NCBI RefSeq assembly: GCF_001423105.1
Contig: NZ_LMNV01000002.1
Span: 1,567,308 to 1,631,307 of the forward strand
Direction of reading: 5' to 3'
Length of the DNA: 64,000 nt
Source of the DNA: Frondihabitans sp. Leaf304
Lineage (GTDB): Bacteria; Actinomycetota; Actinomycetes; Actinomycetales; Microbacteriaceae
Shown here piece by piece: positions 41,385-49,639 of the stretch (the first letter of the stretch is position 1; every line of letters starts with the position of its first letter). A program made the translations under genes and the position numbers. Below the pieces are notes generated by a model that saw only the letters and a program-made list of their open reading frames with translations, did no database searches and had not been told where the DNA came from.

Positions 41385-42677
41385 CTAGCCGGAGACGGAG
41401 GCCGGTTCGCGTGCGCTTTCTGCCGTTCGTGGCGTGCGCGAAGCAACGACCGACGACGCCACGTGCTCGGCGTCGCGCGCGATCGCCTCGAAGCGGCCGG
41501 AGCCCCAGGTGTGCAGCCACGGCAGGCCGAGAAAGTGCAGGCCCGGAGCACCCGTCGCGCCGTGCTGGTGTGTGGGGTGCCCGGCTCCGTCGAAGACGCC
41601 GACCTGCACCCACGAGTAGTCGGAGCGGAAGCCGACCGCCCAGACGACGCTGGTGATGCCGGCCTCGGTCAGGTCGAGGGATGTGGTCTCCGTCTCGGGT
41701 CGCCATACCGGCGAGTAGCGCTCCTCGGCGGGGGCGTCGATCCCCTCCCGGGCGATGAAGCGGTCGATATCGGTCTTGATCGACTCCATCACCGAGTCGG
41801 CGTGGTCGAGCGAGCCCTCCGCCGTCGGCGCGAACGTCAGCGCGTGGTCGACGAGACCCTCCAACCGGCCGTAGAGGTGCATGCCGGCGCGGGCGAACTC
41901 CCTGAAGTCGATGTCGCGGCCCCCGTCACGGCCGGTCATGTAGTGGTTGGTCGACTCGCGCTTCGTGAGGCCGCCGACCTGAGCGTGCACGGGGATGTCG
42001 TAGACACCCATGTCGCTCAGCCAGGCGATGCAGTCGCGCCCCCGGTAGTAGCGGGCGCAGCGGGGCGCGGTGCCGAGAGCGACGTGGACGTCGCGTCCGG
42101 CGAGGAAGAGGTCTTCGGCGATCTGGGCGCCCGACTGGCCAGACCCGACGACGAGCACCGAGCCCTCCGGCAGCGCCCCCGGCGATCGGTAGTCAGCCGA
42201 GTGGATCTGCACGACGTCAGAGGGCATGCGCCCTGCCATCGCCGGAAGCACCGGCTGGTGGTAGCCACCGGTCGCGACGATCACCTGGTCGGCCGTGACG
42301 GTGCCGCGGTCGGTGACGATCTCGAAGCCCCGGCCGTCGGTCTCGCGGAGCCTCGTCACGAGGACGTTCTCGACGACCGGCGCATCGAAGGTCGACGCGT
42401 AGCGCCGCACCCAGGCGTGCACCTCGTCGCGCTTCATGAAGCCGTCGGGATCGTCGCCGTCGTAGGGGTAGCCGGGGAGCACGCACTGCCAGTTCGGTGT
42501 GACGAGGGTGAAGGCGTCCCAGCGGCGGTCTTTCCAGTCGTGGCCGATCGTGTCGCGCTCGAGCACGAGGTGATCGACGCCCGCCCGGGTGAGGTGCCAG
42601 CTCGCCGAGAGTCCGGCTTGCCCGGCGCCGACCACGACGACCTCGAGGTGAGCGCCGTCGACCAGCTCGCGGCTCAT
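41385..42677 (-). CDS. MSMEG_0569-family flavin-dependent oxidoreductase
   Basis: This 430-residue flavoprotein has the FAD motif VVVGAGQAGLSASWHL, a second dinucleotide motif LVVGSGQSGAQIAEDLFLAGRDVH and ATGGYHQP, like class B flavin monooxygenases. It corresponds to the MSMEG_0569 family of the Nit1C cluster (NitH position). Its start overlaps the upstream stop by 4 bp. The substrate is unknown. Confidence 0.9.
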   Translation of the reverse strand: MSRELVDGAHLEVVVVGAGQAGLSASWHLTRAGVDHLVLERDTIGHDWKDRRWDAFTLVTPNWQCVLPGYPYDGDDPDGFMKRDEVHAWVRRYASTFDAPVVENVLVTRLRETDGRGFEIVTDRGTVTADQVIVATGGYHQPVLPAMAGRMPSDVVQIHSADYRSPGALPEGSVLVVGSGQSGAQIAEDLFLAGRDVHVALGTAPRCARYYRGRDCIAWLSDMGVYDIPVHAQVGGLTKRESTNHYMTGRDGGRDIDFREFARAGMHLYGRLEGLVDHALTFAPTAEGSLDHADSVMESIKTDIDRFIAREGIDAPAEERYSPVWRPETETTSLDLTEAGITSVVWAVGFRSDYSWVQVGVFDGAGHPTHQHGATGAPGLHFLGLPWLHTWGSGRFEAIARDAEHVASSVVASRTPRTAESAREPASVSG

Positions 42678-43006
42678 GCCGAGGCCCCGGTCGATCGGGC
42701 GGGGAATGCGGCCTGGTCGACCGGTAGCGGAGGGGCCATTCGCAGGATCCTGACGTCTCCGCCGTCGAAGTCGGCCGCCTTCTCGTGGATCTCGCTCTTC
42801 TGCTGCAGTGCCGAGGTGCAGACGAATCCGAAGGTGGCGCGGACGCGATCGCTCGCCAGGTCGAGGGCCGCCGAGGATCGCTCGACGAACTCCTGCAGCG
42901 GATAGTCGGCGCCCTCATCGAGGAAGTCGTGCATCACGAGGCTCGGCGAGTAGCAGGCGACCTCGGTGCCGTCGGGCCAGCGCACCCGAAAGGTCATCTC
43001 AGGCAT
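42674..43006 (-). CDS. MSMEG_0570-family nitrogen starvation response protein
   Basis: This 110-residue protein begins MPEMTFRVRWPDGTEVACYSPSLVMHDFLDEGADYPLQEFVERS and matches the small MSMEG_0570 family by sequence pattern and context. The ATG at 43006 overlaps the nitrilase stop by 8 bp. Biochemical role unknown. Confidence 0.88.
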   Translation of the reverse strand: MPEMTFRVRWPDGTEVACYSPSLVMHDFLDEGADYPLQEFVERSSAALDLASDRVRATFGFVCTSALQQKSEIHEKAADFDGGDVRILRMAPPLPVDQAAFPARSTGASA

Positions 43007-43946
43007 GTGCGAGCACCTCCGTGTCGGCGAGCTGCGTCGACGAGTCGGCGAGCTGCGCGGCGGCGGCACGCGCGGCTTCGTCGCGAGCCTCGGCCTCGCC
43101 CGTCCGGTAGGCGTCGGGCCGCCGGTCGCGCAGGTGGAACATGCCGCCGCGCATCGCCCGGAAGCTCTCGTCGACGTCGATGGTGGCGACCGCCATGCCC
43201 GAGCCGAGCAGCGTCGTCGCCAGGATGTTGCCGCCCGGGTCGACGACCTTGGCGTTACCGACGTAGCGCAGCGAGCCGAACGTGCCCGACTGGTTCGACG
43301 CCATCCAGAACACCTGGTTGTCGAGCGCCCGCGCCATGTCGAAGAGGTTGAAGCGGTAGGTCCAGCGATCCTCCTGGAGGTTCTCGGCGGTGGCCGTCCG
43401 GGCGGCGGGCCAGGCGGACATGCTGATGATGATCTCGGCGCCGTCCATCGCCAGTGAACGTGCCGCCTCGGGGAACGCCTTGTCGTAGCAGATCTGCAGA
43501 CCGATGCGACCGACGGGGGTGTCGAAGGCCTCGTAGGTGTCGCCCGCCGAGTACGACATGTGCTCGCCGAGGGGCTGGTGCACCTTGCGGTAAGAGCCGT
43601 AGATGGTGGTGCCGTCGAGGCAGACGGCCGCGTTGTAGCGCGTCTCGCCGTCGTCGCCGAGCTCGCAGAATCCGACGGCGACGACCAGGTCGCCGACGAT
43701 CTCTTGCACCCGCCTGATCTCGGGTCCGTCGAGGCGGATCGCCGGCGGGAGCGAGCGCGACGTCGTCTTGACGGTGTCGCCGTGGTTGCCGAGCGACGAG
43801 AGGTACCCGCCGATGGCGGCCTCGGGCAGGGCGAGCAGCTGGACGTCCTGCTCGCGGGCCTCGGCGACCAGGCTCTCGATGAGCGCGTAGTTCTGTTCGA
43901 GGTCTCGGGTGAAGTTCGCCGAGACGCTGGCGACGGTGGTGGCCAT
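42999..43946 (-). CDS. Nitrilase-superfamily carbon-nitrogen hydrolase
   Basis: This 315-residue enzyme carries the full Glu-Lys-Cys triad: LALPEAAIGGY, GSYRKVHQPLGE and GLQICYDKAFPEAARSL. It would hydrolyse a nitrile or amide. It occupies the nitrilase position of the Nit1C cluster, although the ICYDKAFPEAAR context looks closer to amidase branches than to Nit6803. The C-terminus carries an Ala-rich tail with two QLADS/QLADT copies. AAGGAG precedes the ATG. It is the first gene of the minus-strand operon, divergent from the Sll0783-like gene. Confidence 0.9.
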   Translation of the reverse strand: MATTVASVSANFTRDLEQNYALIESLVAEAREQDVQLLALPEAAIGGYLSSLGNHGDTVKTTSRSLPPAIRLDGPEIRRVQEIVGDLVVAVGFCELGDDGETRYNAAVCLDGTTIYGSYRKVHQPLGEHMSYSAGDTYEAFDTPVGRIGLQICYDKAFPEAARSLAMDGAEIIISMSAWPAARTATAENLQEDRWTYRFNLFDMARALDNQVFWMASNQSGTFGSLRYVGNAKVVDPGGNILATTLLGSGMAVATIDVDESFRAMRGGMFHLRDRRPDAYRTGEAEARDEAARAAAAQLADSSTQLADTEVLAHA

Positions 43947-44020
43947 CGAAGACTCCTTGCGGCTGATCGGTGGAGCGGACACGCAGGATCCTGCGGTGCA
44001 GCTAGTCAACGTCAGGTCGT

Positions 44021-44058
44021 GTTTCGGATTGGTTTCGCCCGGAATAAGAGTGCGTTTC
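44021..44058. promoter_or_regulatory. Possible GlnR box in the divergent Nit promoter
   Basis: GTTTC occurs at 44021, 44032 and 44054 (spacings 11 and 22 bp); on the other strand this reads GAAAC-n6-GAAAC, matching the AC-n9-AC pattern of GlnR sites. A further GAAAC is at 44081. It lies in the 226-bp gap between the two arms of the nitrogen-starvation cluster. Confidence 0.5.
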
Positions 44059-44172
44059 GGCGGGAACATGCAATCTGCCCGAAACCAGTCGGCAACACGG
44101 GCGGCAAAGACTCGTTCTCGTACGGCTCCCCGAATCAGATCATCACGAATCTCGACCCGCTAGGAGACACCC

Positions 44173-44703
44173 ATGAGCGACATCGACATCGACCAGCAGA
44201 TCCTCGACAACATCGAGACGTCCCGTAACGAGATCCCGCACCCCTCGCAGCCCAAGGGCACGAACATGTACGGATCGACCAAGATCTTCCCTGACTACAA
44301 GGCCGAGAAGAGCGAGTACTACTTCCAGCTCGTCCACGGCATCGCGCACGAGTCGTCGGTGTCGTTCGTCGCCACGCTCCAGGCCATCCGTGCCCTTCGC
44401 AAGGGCTTCACGAGCGTGCTGTACTTCTACGGCCCCGGCTCGATGAACTGCATCGCCAACCGCGGATTCCCGACGACGGGCGCCGACGGATTCCCCGGCG
44501 AGACCAACATCAACAACGCGCTCGAGACCTTCATCAAAGAGGGCGGCACGGTCTTCTGCTGCCGCTTCGGCCTCGCCCTGCACGGCAACCGCGAGGAAGA
44601 CCTCATCGAGGGCGTCATCCCCTGCCACCCGCTCGACGTGCAGGACGCCGTCATCCACTACGCCCGCAAGGGCGCGATCATCAACAGCACCTACATGGTC
44701 TGA
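44173..44703 (+). CDS. MSMEG_0572/Sll0783-family nitrogen starvation protein
   Basis: This 176-residue protein (PKGTNMYGSTKIFPDYKAEKSEYYFQLVHGIAHESSVSFVATLQAIRALRKGFTSVLYFYGPGSMNCIANRGFPTTG) matches the Sll0783 family, strongly induced by nitrogen starvation in Synechocystis and forming the first gene of Nit1C clusters. TAGGAG precedes the ATG. It is the first gene of the plus-strand arm. Enzymatic function is unknown. Confidence 0.92.
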   Translation: MSDIDIDQQILDNIETSRNEIPHPSQPKGTNMYGSTKIFPDYKAEKSEYYFQLVHGIAHESSVSFVATLQAIRALRKGFTSVLYFYGPGSMNCIANRGFPTTGADGFPGETNINNALETFIKEGGTVFCCRFGLALHGNREEDLIEGVIPCHPLDVQDAVIHYARKGAIINSTYMV

Positions 44704-44715
44704 GCGGGCGACCCC

Positions 44716-45792
44716 GTGACCATCACCAACAACGCGTCGCAGCTGTCGACGCGGGTCGACATCGCGATCCGGGGTATCCGGGTCGCGGCCCCGGTGCACC
44801 GCGAAGGCGGCGCCGGCCCCTCCGACGACGGCCACGTGCTCTTCCAGGGAATGCAGTCGGCGATCCCCGTCAACCAGGAGAGCCCGTACCTCGTCGACGA
44901 CGGCAAGCTGCTGCTCGACGGCGAAGACACCGGCATCGAGGTGTCGCCGGTGGCACGGCCGAAGTTCTACGACCTGGCCACGGCCGACGGCGTCTCGTAC
45001 GAGCAGATCGCTCGGCTACACGGCGCAAAGGTGCTGGCGACCACCGTGGTGCAGACCTGCATCCGCTACGACCCGGCCGAGCGCTGCCGCTTCTGCTCGA
45101 TCGAGGAGTCGCTGAAATCGGGCTCGACGGTCGCTGTCAAGACCCCGGCGATGATCGCCGAGGTCGCCGAGGCCGCCTGGCGTCTCGACGGCGTCGAGCA
45201 GATGGTGATGACGACCGGCACCTCAAACGGTCGCGACCGCGGAGCCACCCACCTGGCCCGGTGCGTGCGCGCCATCAAGAAGGCCGTGCCCGACCTGATG
45301 ATCCAGGTGCAGTGCGAGCCGCCCGCCGACCTGCAGACGATCACCGACCTCTACGAGGCGGGCGCGCGATCCATCGGCATCCACGTCGAGTCGATGGACG
45401 ACGACGTACGCCGGCGCTGGATGCCCGGCAAATCGCGCGTCTCACTCGACGAGTACCGCGCCGCCTGGCGTGAGGCCGTGCGAGTGTTCGGTCGCAACCA
45501 GGTCTCGACCTATCTGCTCGTCGGCATGGGCGAGGATCCCGACGAGATGGTCGCCGGAGCCCAGGAGCTCATCGATATGGGCGTCTACCCCTTCGTCGTG
45601 CCGTTCCGTCCACTCCGCGGCACGCTCGCAACCGACGTCGACAAGGTGCCCGCTCCGCACCGCTCCGTGCTCCACGACATCACGTCGCGGGTGTCGGAAG
45701 CGCTGATCAGAGCGGGGATGCGCGGGTCCGACCAGAAGGCGGGCTGCGCGGCCTGCGGCGCCTGCTCCGCCCTGCAGACCGCGGGAGGGTGA
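44716..45792 (+). CDS. MSMEG_0568-family radical SAM protein
   Basis: This 358-residue protein contains CIRYDPAERCRFCSIEES, a C-x8-C-x2-C-type iron-sulphur/SAM site, and a C-terminal cluster GCAACGACSAL that may bind a second cluster. It matches the radical SAM member of the Nit1C cluster. It starts with GTG 12 bp after the previous stop and ends 1 bp before the next gene. Confidence 0.9.
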   Translation: MTITNNASQLSTRVDIAIRGIRVAAPVHREGGAGPSDDGHVLFQGMQSAIPVNQESPYLVDDGKLLLDGEDTGIEVSPVARPKFYDLATADGVSYEQIARLHGAKVLATTVVQTCIRYDPAERCRFCSIEESLKSGSTVAVKTPAMIAEVAEAAWRLDGVEQMVMTTGTSNGRDRGATHLARCVRAIKKAVPDLMIQVQCEPPADLQTITDLYEAGARSIGIHVESMDDDVRRRWMPGKSRVSLDEYRAAWREAVRVFGRNQVSTYLLVGMGEDPDEMVAGAQELIDMGVYPFVVPFRPLRGTLATDVDKVPAPHRSVLHDITSRVSEALIRAGMRGSDQKAGCAACGACSALQTAGG

Positions 45793-45793
45793 C

Positions 45794-47380
45794 GTGAGCC
45801 TGATCGACGTGCCGGCGCTCATGGGGCCGAGTGGAGTGCTCGGCGCGACGGAGTCGGATCCTGCGCTCTCCCCCCTGGTGGTGCGGGCCGAAGGATCCGA
45901 CGTGGCCGCGTACCGCAGACTCCGTCACGACGCGTTCGTGGCCGAGCAGGCGCTCTTCGCCGGCACCGATCGCGACGACCTCGACGACGATCCGCGAACG
46001 ATCGTGCTCGTGGCACGGGTGGGCGCGGAGGTCATCGGGGGCGTCCGGATCGCTCCCGCCACCGCGATCGACATCGGCTGGTGGACGGGAAGCCGACTGG
46101 TCGTGGCACCCGGCGCCCGGGGTGCCGCCGGCATCGGGTCGGCGCTCGTGCGCGCGGCGTGCGCTCTGGCCGAACAGCTCGGCGTGATCCGATTCGACGC
46201 GACCGTGCAGGAGCGGAGTTCGATCCTGTTTCGGCGGATCGGATGGGAGACGACCGGAACCGCCGTGATCGGCGGGGTGGAGCACCGGCGCATGCGCTGG
46301 CCGATCGGGCGGTATCAGCGGCTCGTGGACGCGACGAAGTCGCACCTGGCGGCGCTGCTGGAGCCTGGGTCGGTTTCGTCGGCCGATCCTGGGGCGTCGC
46401 TCGGGTCGCTGTCGTCGGCCGGGTCGCTGCCGTCCGGGTCGCTGTCGTCGATCGGGTCGCTGTCGTCTCTCGAGTCACTCTCGTCGCTCGGCGGCGCGGG
46501 CTGGGTGGGCGACGACGGGGCGCCCGTGCCCGGCACCGATGTGATCGCGGCGTGCGACGCGATCCTGCCGTCGATGGTCGAGCGCGATCCCGAGTGGGCC
46601 GGCTGGTGCGGCGTGCTCGTTAACGTCAACGATCTGAGTGCGATGGGTGCCGCGCCCGTCGGGCTACTCGACGCGGTCGCCGGTCGTGATGCCGCGTTCG
46701 TGCGCCGCGTGCTGGCCGGAGTCCGTCGCGGTGCCGAGGCCTGGGGCGTTCCGCTGCTCGGCGGACACACGCAGGTCGGTGCGCCCGCATCCCTCTCGAT
46801 CACCGCTCTGGGACGCACCTCGACGCCGGTGCCGGGCGGCGGCGGCCGTCTCGGCGACGCACTGAGCCTCACGGTCGACGTCGGCGGCTCGTGGCGGCCC
46901 GGCTACTCGGGGTCGCAGTGGAACTCCACCGAGGCACGACGCTCGGGCGAACTGCGTGACCTCGCGGGCACGGTCGCCCGGGCCCAGCCCGCCGCGGCGA
47001 AAGACGTCAGCATGGCCGGAATCGTCGGCACCGTCGGCATGCTCGCCGAAGCCAGCGGGTACGGAGCGGTGATCGAGGTGGGGGCTGTGCCCGTGCCTGG
47101 TTCTGGTGCCGGTGCCGTTGGTGGTTCTGGTGCTGCTGGCTCGCGCGTGGCGGGCTCGGTCTCGATGGGCTCGGTCTCGATGGGCGACTGGCTCGGCTGC
47201 TTCCCCGGCTTCGGCATGGTCACGGCTGACCGGGCCGGGCGCTCACGCATGTCGTCGCCCTACGCCGTCACCGCCGAGATGGGCGAACTGACCACGTCGC
47301 CCGGCGTGCGGCTCCGGTGGCCCGACGGCGAGACGACGCTTGCCGTGAGCGGTGGCGTGACCGGGTTGGGGCCGGCCTAG
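45794..47380 (+). CDS. GNAT / AIR-synthase-like fusion, MSMEG_0567 family
   Basis: This 528-residue protein joins an N-terminal N-acetyltransferase domain (about residues 25-185; VAPGARGAAGIGSALVRAACALAEQLGV, LFRRIGWETTG) and a C-terminal PurM/AIR-synthase-like domain (about 240-520; VLVNVNDLSAMGAAPVGLLDAVAG, GVPLLGGHTQVG, DVSMAGIVGTVGMLAEASG). These correspond to Sll0786 and Sll0787, separate genes in cyanobacteria. The linker (about 190-235) is a low-complexity GSLSS repeat, and a second Gly/Ala/Ser tract (PGSGAGAVGGSGAAGSRVAGSVSMGSVSMG) interrupts the C-terminal domain near residue 440. GGGAGGGTGAC precedes the GTG. A PA repeat follows 5 bp after the stop. Confidence 0.9.
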   Translation: MSLIDVPALMGPSGVLGATESDPALSPLVVRAEGSDVAAYRRLRHDAFVAEQALFAGTDRDDLDDDPRTIVLVARVGAEVIGGVRIAPATAIDIGWWTGSRLVVAPGARGAAGIGSALVRAACALAEQLGVIRFDATVQERSSILFRRIGWETTGTAVIGGVEHRRMRWPIGRYQRLVDATKSHLAALLEPGSVSSADPGASLGSLSSAGSLPSGSLSSIGSLSSLESLSSLGGAGWVGDDGAPVPGTDVIAACDAILPSMVERDPEWAGWCGVLVNVNDLSAMGAAPVGLLDAVAGRDAAFVRRVLAGVRRGAEAWGVPLLGGHTQVGAPASLSITALGRTSTPVPGGGGRLGDALSLTVDVGGSWRPGYSGSQWNSTEARRSGELRDLAGTVARAQPAAAKDVSMAGIVGTVGMLAEASGYGAVIEVGAVPVPGSGAGAVGGSGAAGSRVAGSVSMGSVSMGDWLGCFPGFGMVTADRAGRSRMSSPYAVTAEMGELTTSPGVRLRWPDGETTLAVSGGVTGLGPA

Positions 47381-47385
47381 CCGAT

Positions 47386-47470
47386 GCAAATTTGAAGGAG
47401 ATTCTGCCGCGGGACCCCGTCGGATCCTGACGTTTCCGTTGGCGCCGGCGCGTTTCTCCTTCCAATTCGG
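47386..47470. repeat. PA palindromic repeat, copy 6
   Basis: Left arm GCAAATTTGAAGGAGATTC, core GGACCCCGTCGGATCCTGAC, right arm GTTTCTCCTTCCAATTCGG. It begins 5 bp after the stop of the GNAT-AIR synthase gene. Confidence 0.83.
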
Positions 47471-47567
47471 GAGCACGCCCGGGCTAGAACCCCCGCATCT
47501 GCTCGAGCAGGATCCGCGACGCCCCGCTCGAAGCCGACGTCACCACCCGCACCTCGCCTCTGCCGTC

Positions 47568-47619
47568 ACCGAGATCGCACTAGGCGTCGGGTACGGGCGA
47601 CCACAACTGCGATCTCGGC
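47568..47619. repeat. PB palindromic repeat
   Basis: This 52-bp element reads ACCGAGATCGCA at the left and TGCGATCTCGGC at the right with GTCG/CGAC inside. It lies in the 636-bp convergent gap 47381-48016. Confidence 0.85.
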
Positions 47620-47692
47620 GCACCGCTCACCTCGCACGACTCCGGCGACGCGGCCAAGGCGTGCGAGCGACACGTCTTTCTCAGCAGGGAAA

Positions 47693-47877
47693 GGCGGGAG
47701 ACCACAACCCGAATTGTGGCCCCCGCCGGCCCGCAACCCGAATGCGGACCCTCACCCCTGATGTGGTGATGACACCAGCCAACCCCACGGCGACCGGAAT
47801 GGGCCCGACATTGTGTCGGAGTCGAGAAAAACGTGAGTGGGGCCACCATCGAGGATTCGGGCCCTGACGGTGGCCCC
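47693..47877. other. Cluster of hairpins with CCCGAA loops
   Basis: Hairpin 1 is GGCGGG-AGA-CCACAA-CCCGAA-TTGTGG-CC-CCCGCC (47693-47727). Hairpin 2 is CCGCA-ACCCGAA-TGCGG (47731-47747). Hairpin 3 is GGGGCCACC ... GGTGGCCCC (47839-47877) and its loop holds GATTCGGG, complementary to the loops of 1 and 2. It may be a structured RNA or repeat debris. No gene is visible from 47381 to 48016; another small hairpin CCTGCT/AGCAGG lies near 47881-47903. Confidence 0.4.
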
Positions 47878-48016
47878 GGCCTGCTCCTTAGGGAAGAAGC
47901 AGGTTGTTGTGCGGTGGGGACGCACTCGAGTGACCGTAATCCTCTGATGAAATCGGCCCTGTCAGTTTCGTTGCCGCTCGTACCCCTGCTCACTCCAGCG
48001 CCACGAGACCCGGCGA

Positions 48017-48898
48017 TCACGACGTATAGAAACCGGCCTCGAGGTCGTCGAGCAGAGTGGGGCCGGAGGGCTCCCACCCGACGAGCCCTCGCGTGAGCGA
48101 CGACGACGACGGCTGGTCGCCGCCGAGCAGCGCACCGAACACACCGAGCTGCTCGGGATCGACGGCGGTAGCGGGCAGACCGGTCTTCGCCGAAATCACC
48201 TCAGCGACCTGCCGCATGGCCACGCCCTCCTCGCCCACGGCGTGCAGAACAGAACCGGCCGGCGCTTTCTCGACTGCCAGCAGAAACAGTCGCGCAGCGT
48301 CGCTGATGTGCACGGCAGGCCACCGGTTCTGGCCGTCGCCCACATAGGCAGCGGTTCCCAGCTGCCGGTCGAGCCCGACGAGTGACGCGATGAGGCCGTT
48401 GCGATCTGCTTCGCCATGGACGCTTCGCGGGAGACGCACGAGCACCGACCGAATACCCCGATCGGCCAGCCGGTCGACAGCTTTCGCGGTCCGCGCTCGG
48501 GCTCCGGCCGGCCCGGCAGGATCCAGATGATCGGCCTCGGTCGACACCCTGCCTTCGAGAATCGGTGTGCCGGATGCCGCAACGAACGCCTTGCCGCTCC
48601 CGGAGAGCGCATCCCCGATTTTCTGCAGCAACGCCACCTCGTTGTCGATCGTCTCGTCGAAGGCGTCGAAGTCGAGGGTGAAGGCGAGATGCACGGTCGC
48701 GTCAGCCTGCGACGCCTCCGACACGATCAGGTCGTGGTCTTGCATGTCGCCGAGCACAGCGCTGGCGCCGAGGTGTCGGATCCTTGTCGCCGACGCGTCC
48801 GAACGCGCGAGTCCGACCACCTCGTGCCCGGCGGCGATCAGGTCTTTCGTGAGTGCGGTGCCGATCCATCCGGACGCCCCGGTGATGAAAACGCGCAT
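48017..48898 (-). CDS. NAD(P)-dependent SDR/epimerase family protein
   Basis: This 293-residue atypical short-chain dehydrogenase has the Rossmann motif MRVFITGASGWIGTALTKDLIAAGHEVVGLARS and VRLPRSVHGEAD...AAYVGDGQNRWPAVHISDAARLFLLAVEKA. The active-site YxxxK is not obvious (TAKAVDRLADRG follows instead), as in many NmrA-like members. It is divergent from a TetR regulator with two operators between, so it is probably the regulated gene. Confidence 0.88.
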   Translation of the reverse strand: MRVFITGASGWIGTALTKDLIAAGHEVVGLARSDASATRIRHLGASAVLGDMQDHDLIVSEASQADATVHLAFTLDFDAFDETIDNEVALLQKIGDALSGSGKAFVAASGTPILEGRVSTEADHLDPAGPAGARARTAKAVDRLADRGIRSVLVRLPRSVHGEADRNGLIASLVGLDRQLGTAAYVGDGQNRWPAVHISDAARLFLLAVEKAPAGSVLHAVGEEGVAMRQVAEVISAKTGLPATAVDPEQLGVFGALLGGDQPSSSSLTRGLVGWEPSGPTLLDDLEAGFYTS

Positions 48899-48951
48899 GA
48901 TGTGCTCCCTCTCGTTGCGGCGCGGACGAGAGGCTTCTCGTCATCGCCTTC

Positions 48952-48972
48952 TGATGTGACCTAGTAACATCA
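48952..48972. promoter_or_regulatory. TetR operator 1 (SDR promoter)
   Basis: TGATGT-GACCTAGTA-ACATCA is a 21-bp imperfect palindrome in the divergent gap. Confidence 0.8.
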
Positions 48973-48981
48973 CCGTACACC

Positions 48982-49002
48982 TGATGCGACTGAGTAACAT
49001 CA
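48982..49002. promoter_or_regulatory. TetR operator 2 (TetR promoter)
   Basis: TGATGC-GACTGAGTA-ACATCA repeats operator 1 with a 30-bp centre-to-centre spacing and ends 13 bp before the TetR ATG. Confidence 0.8.
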
Positions 49003-49015
49003 CTAGAATCAGAAC

Positions 49016-49639
49016 ATGGGTCGATGGGAGCCGGACGCGCAGGGGCGCCTCTTGAGCGCTGCCCTCGAGCTCTTCGCCGAGCACGGTTATGAGGCGACCA
49101 CGACCGCGCAGATCGCGGAACGCGCCGGGCTGACAAAGACGACGCTGTTCCGTCTCTTCTCCGACAAGCGCGAGATCGTGTTCCAGGGCCAGAGCGCACT
49201 CGTCGAGCTGGTGAGACGCGGTGTCAGCGAGGCACCGATGGGCGCGAACCCGTCCGAGCTGATGGCCGGCGCAATCGGGCTCCTGTCGCGCGCGCACACA
49301 GAGGACCATCGGAGGACGGGCAGGATCCTCGACCCCGTGCTGGCCGAAAGTCCCGAACTGAACGAGCGGGCCGTCTTCAAGCGCTTCACAATCGCCTCCA
49401 CCCTCGAGAAGGCCCTGGTCGATCGGGGCGTCGAGAAGCGAGAGGCAGGCATCCTCGCCGACCTCGGGGTCCGGGCGTACTACTCGGGCTATGAGCTCTG
49501 GGTCGCGTCCGACAGTCCCTCGCCCCTCGCGGACTACGTCGCCGACGAACTCTCGCATCTCGAGGAAGCAGCGGCGATTCTGGTTCGCAGCTCCGCTGAA
49601 CCCGCCACGGCAGTCGGGTCGCCGAGGAGCGCGACGTGA
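49016..49639 (+). CDS. TetR/AcrR-family transcriptional regulator
   Basis: This 207-residue protein has the N-terminal helix-turn-helix RLLSAALELFAEHGYEATTTAQIAERAGLTKTTLFRLFSDKREIVFQG and a ligand domain. The two operators in its own promoter indicate autoregulation and control of the divergent SDR gene. Its stop overlaps the GTG start of a LacI-family gene, an unusual coupling of two repressors. Confidence 0.92.
   Translation: MGRWEPDAQGRLLSAALELFAEHGYEATTTAQIAERAGLTKTTLFRLFSDKREIVFQGQSALVELVRRGVSEAPMGANPSELMAGAIGLLSRAHTEDHRRTGRILDPVLAESPELNERAVFKRFTIASTLEKALVDRGVEKREAGILADLGVRAYYSGYELWVASDSPSPLADYVADELSHLEEAAAILVRSSAEPATAVGSPRSAT

Noticed and set aside
47439..48096. Open frames in the convergent gap after the Nit cluster
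   Set aside because: They run over PA and PB repeats and hairpins; the translations look random.
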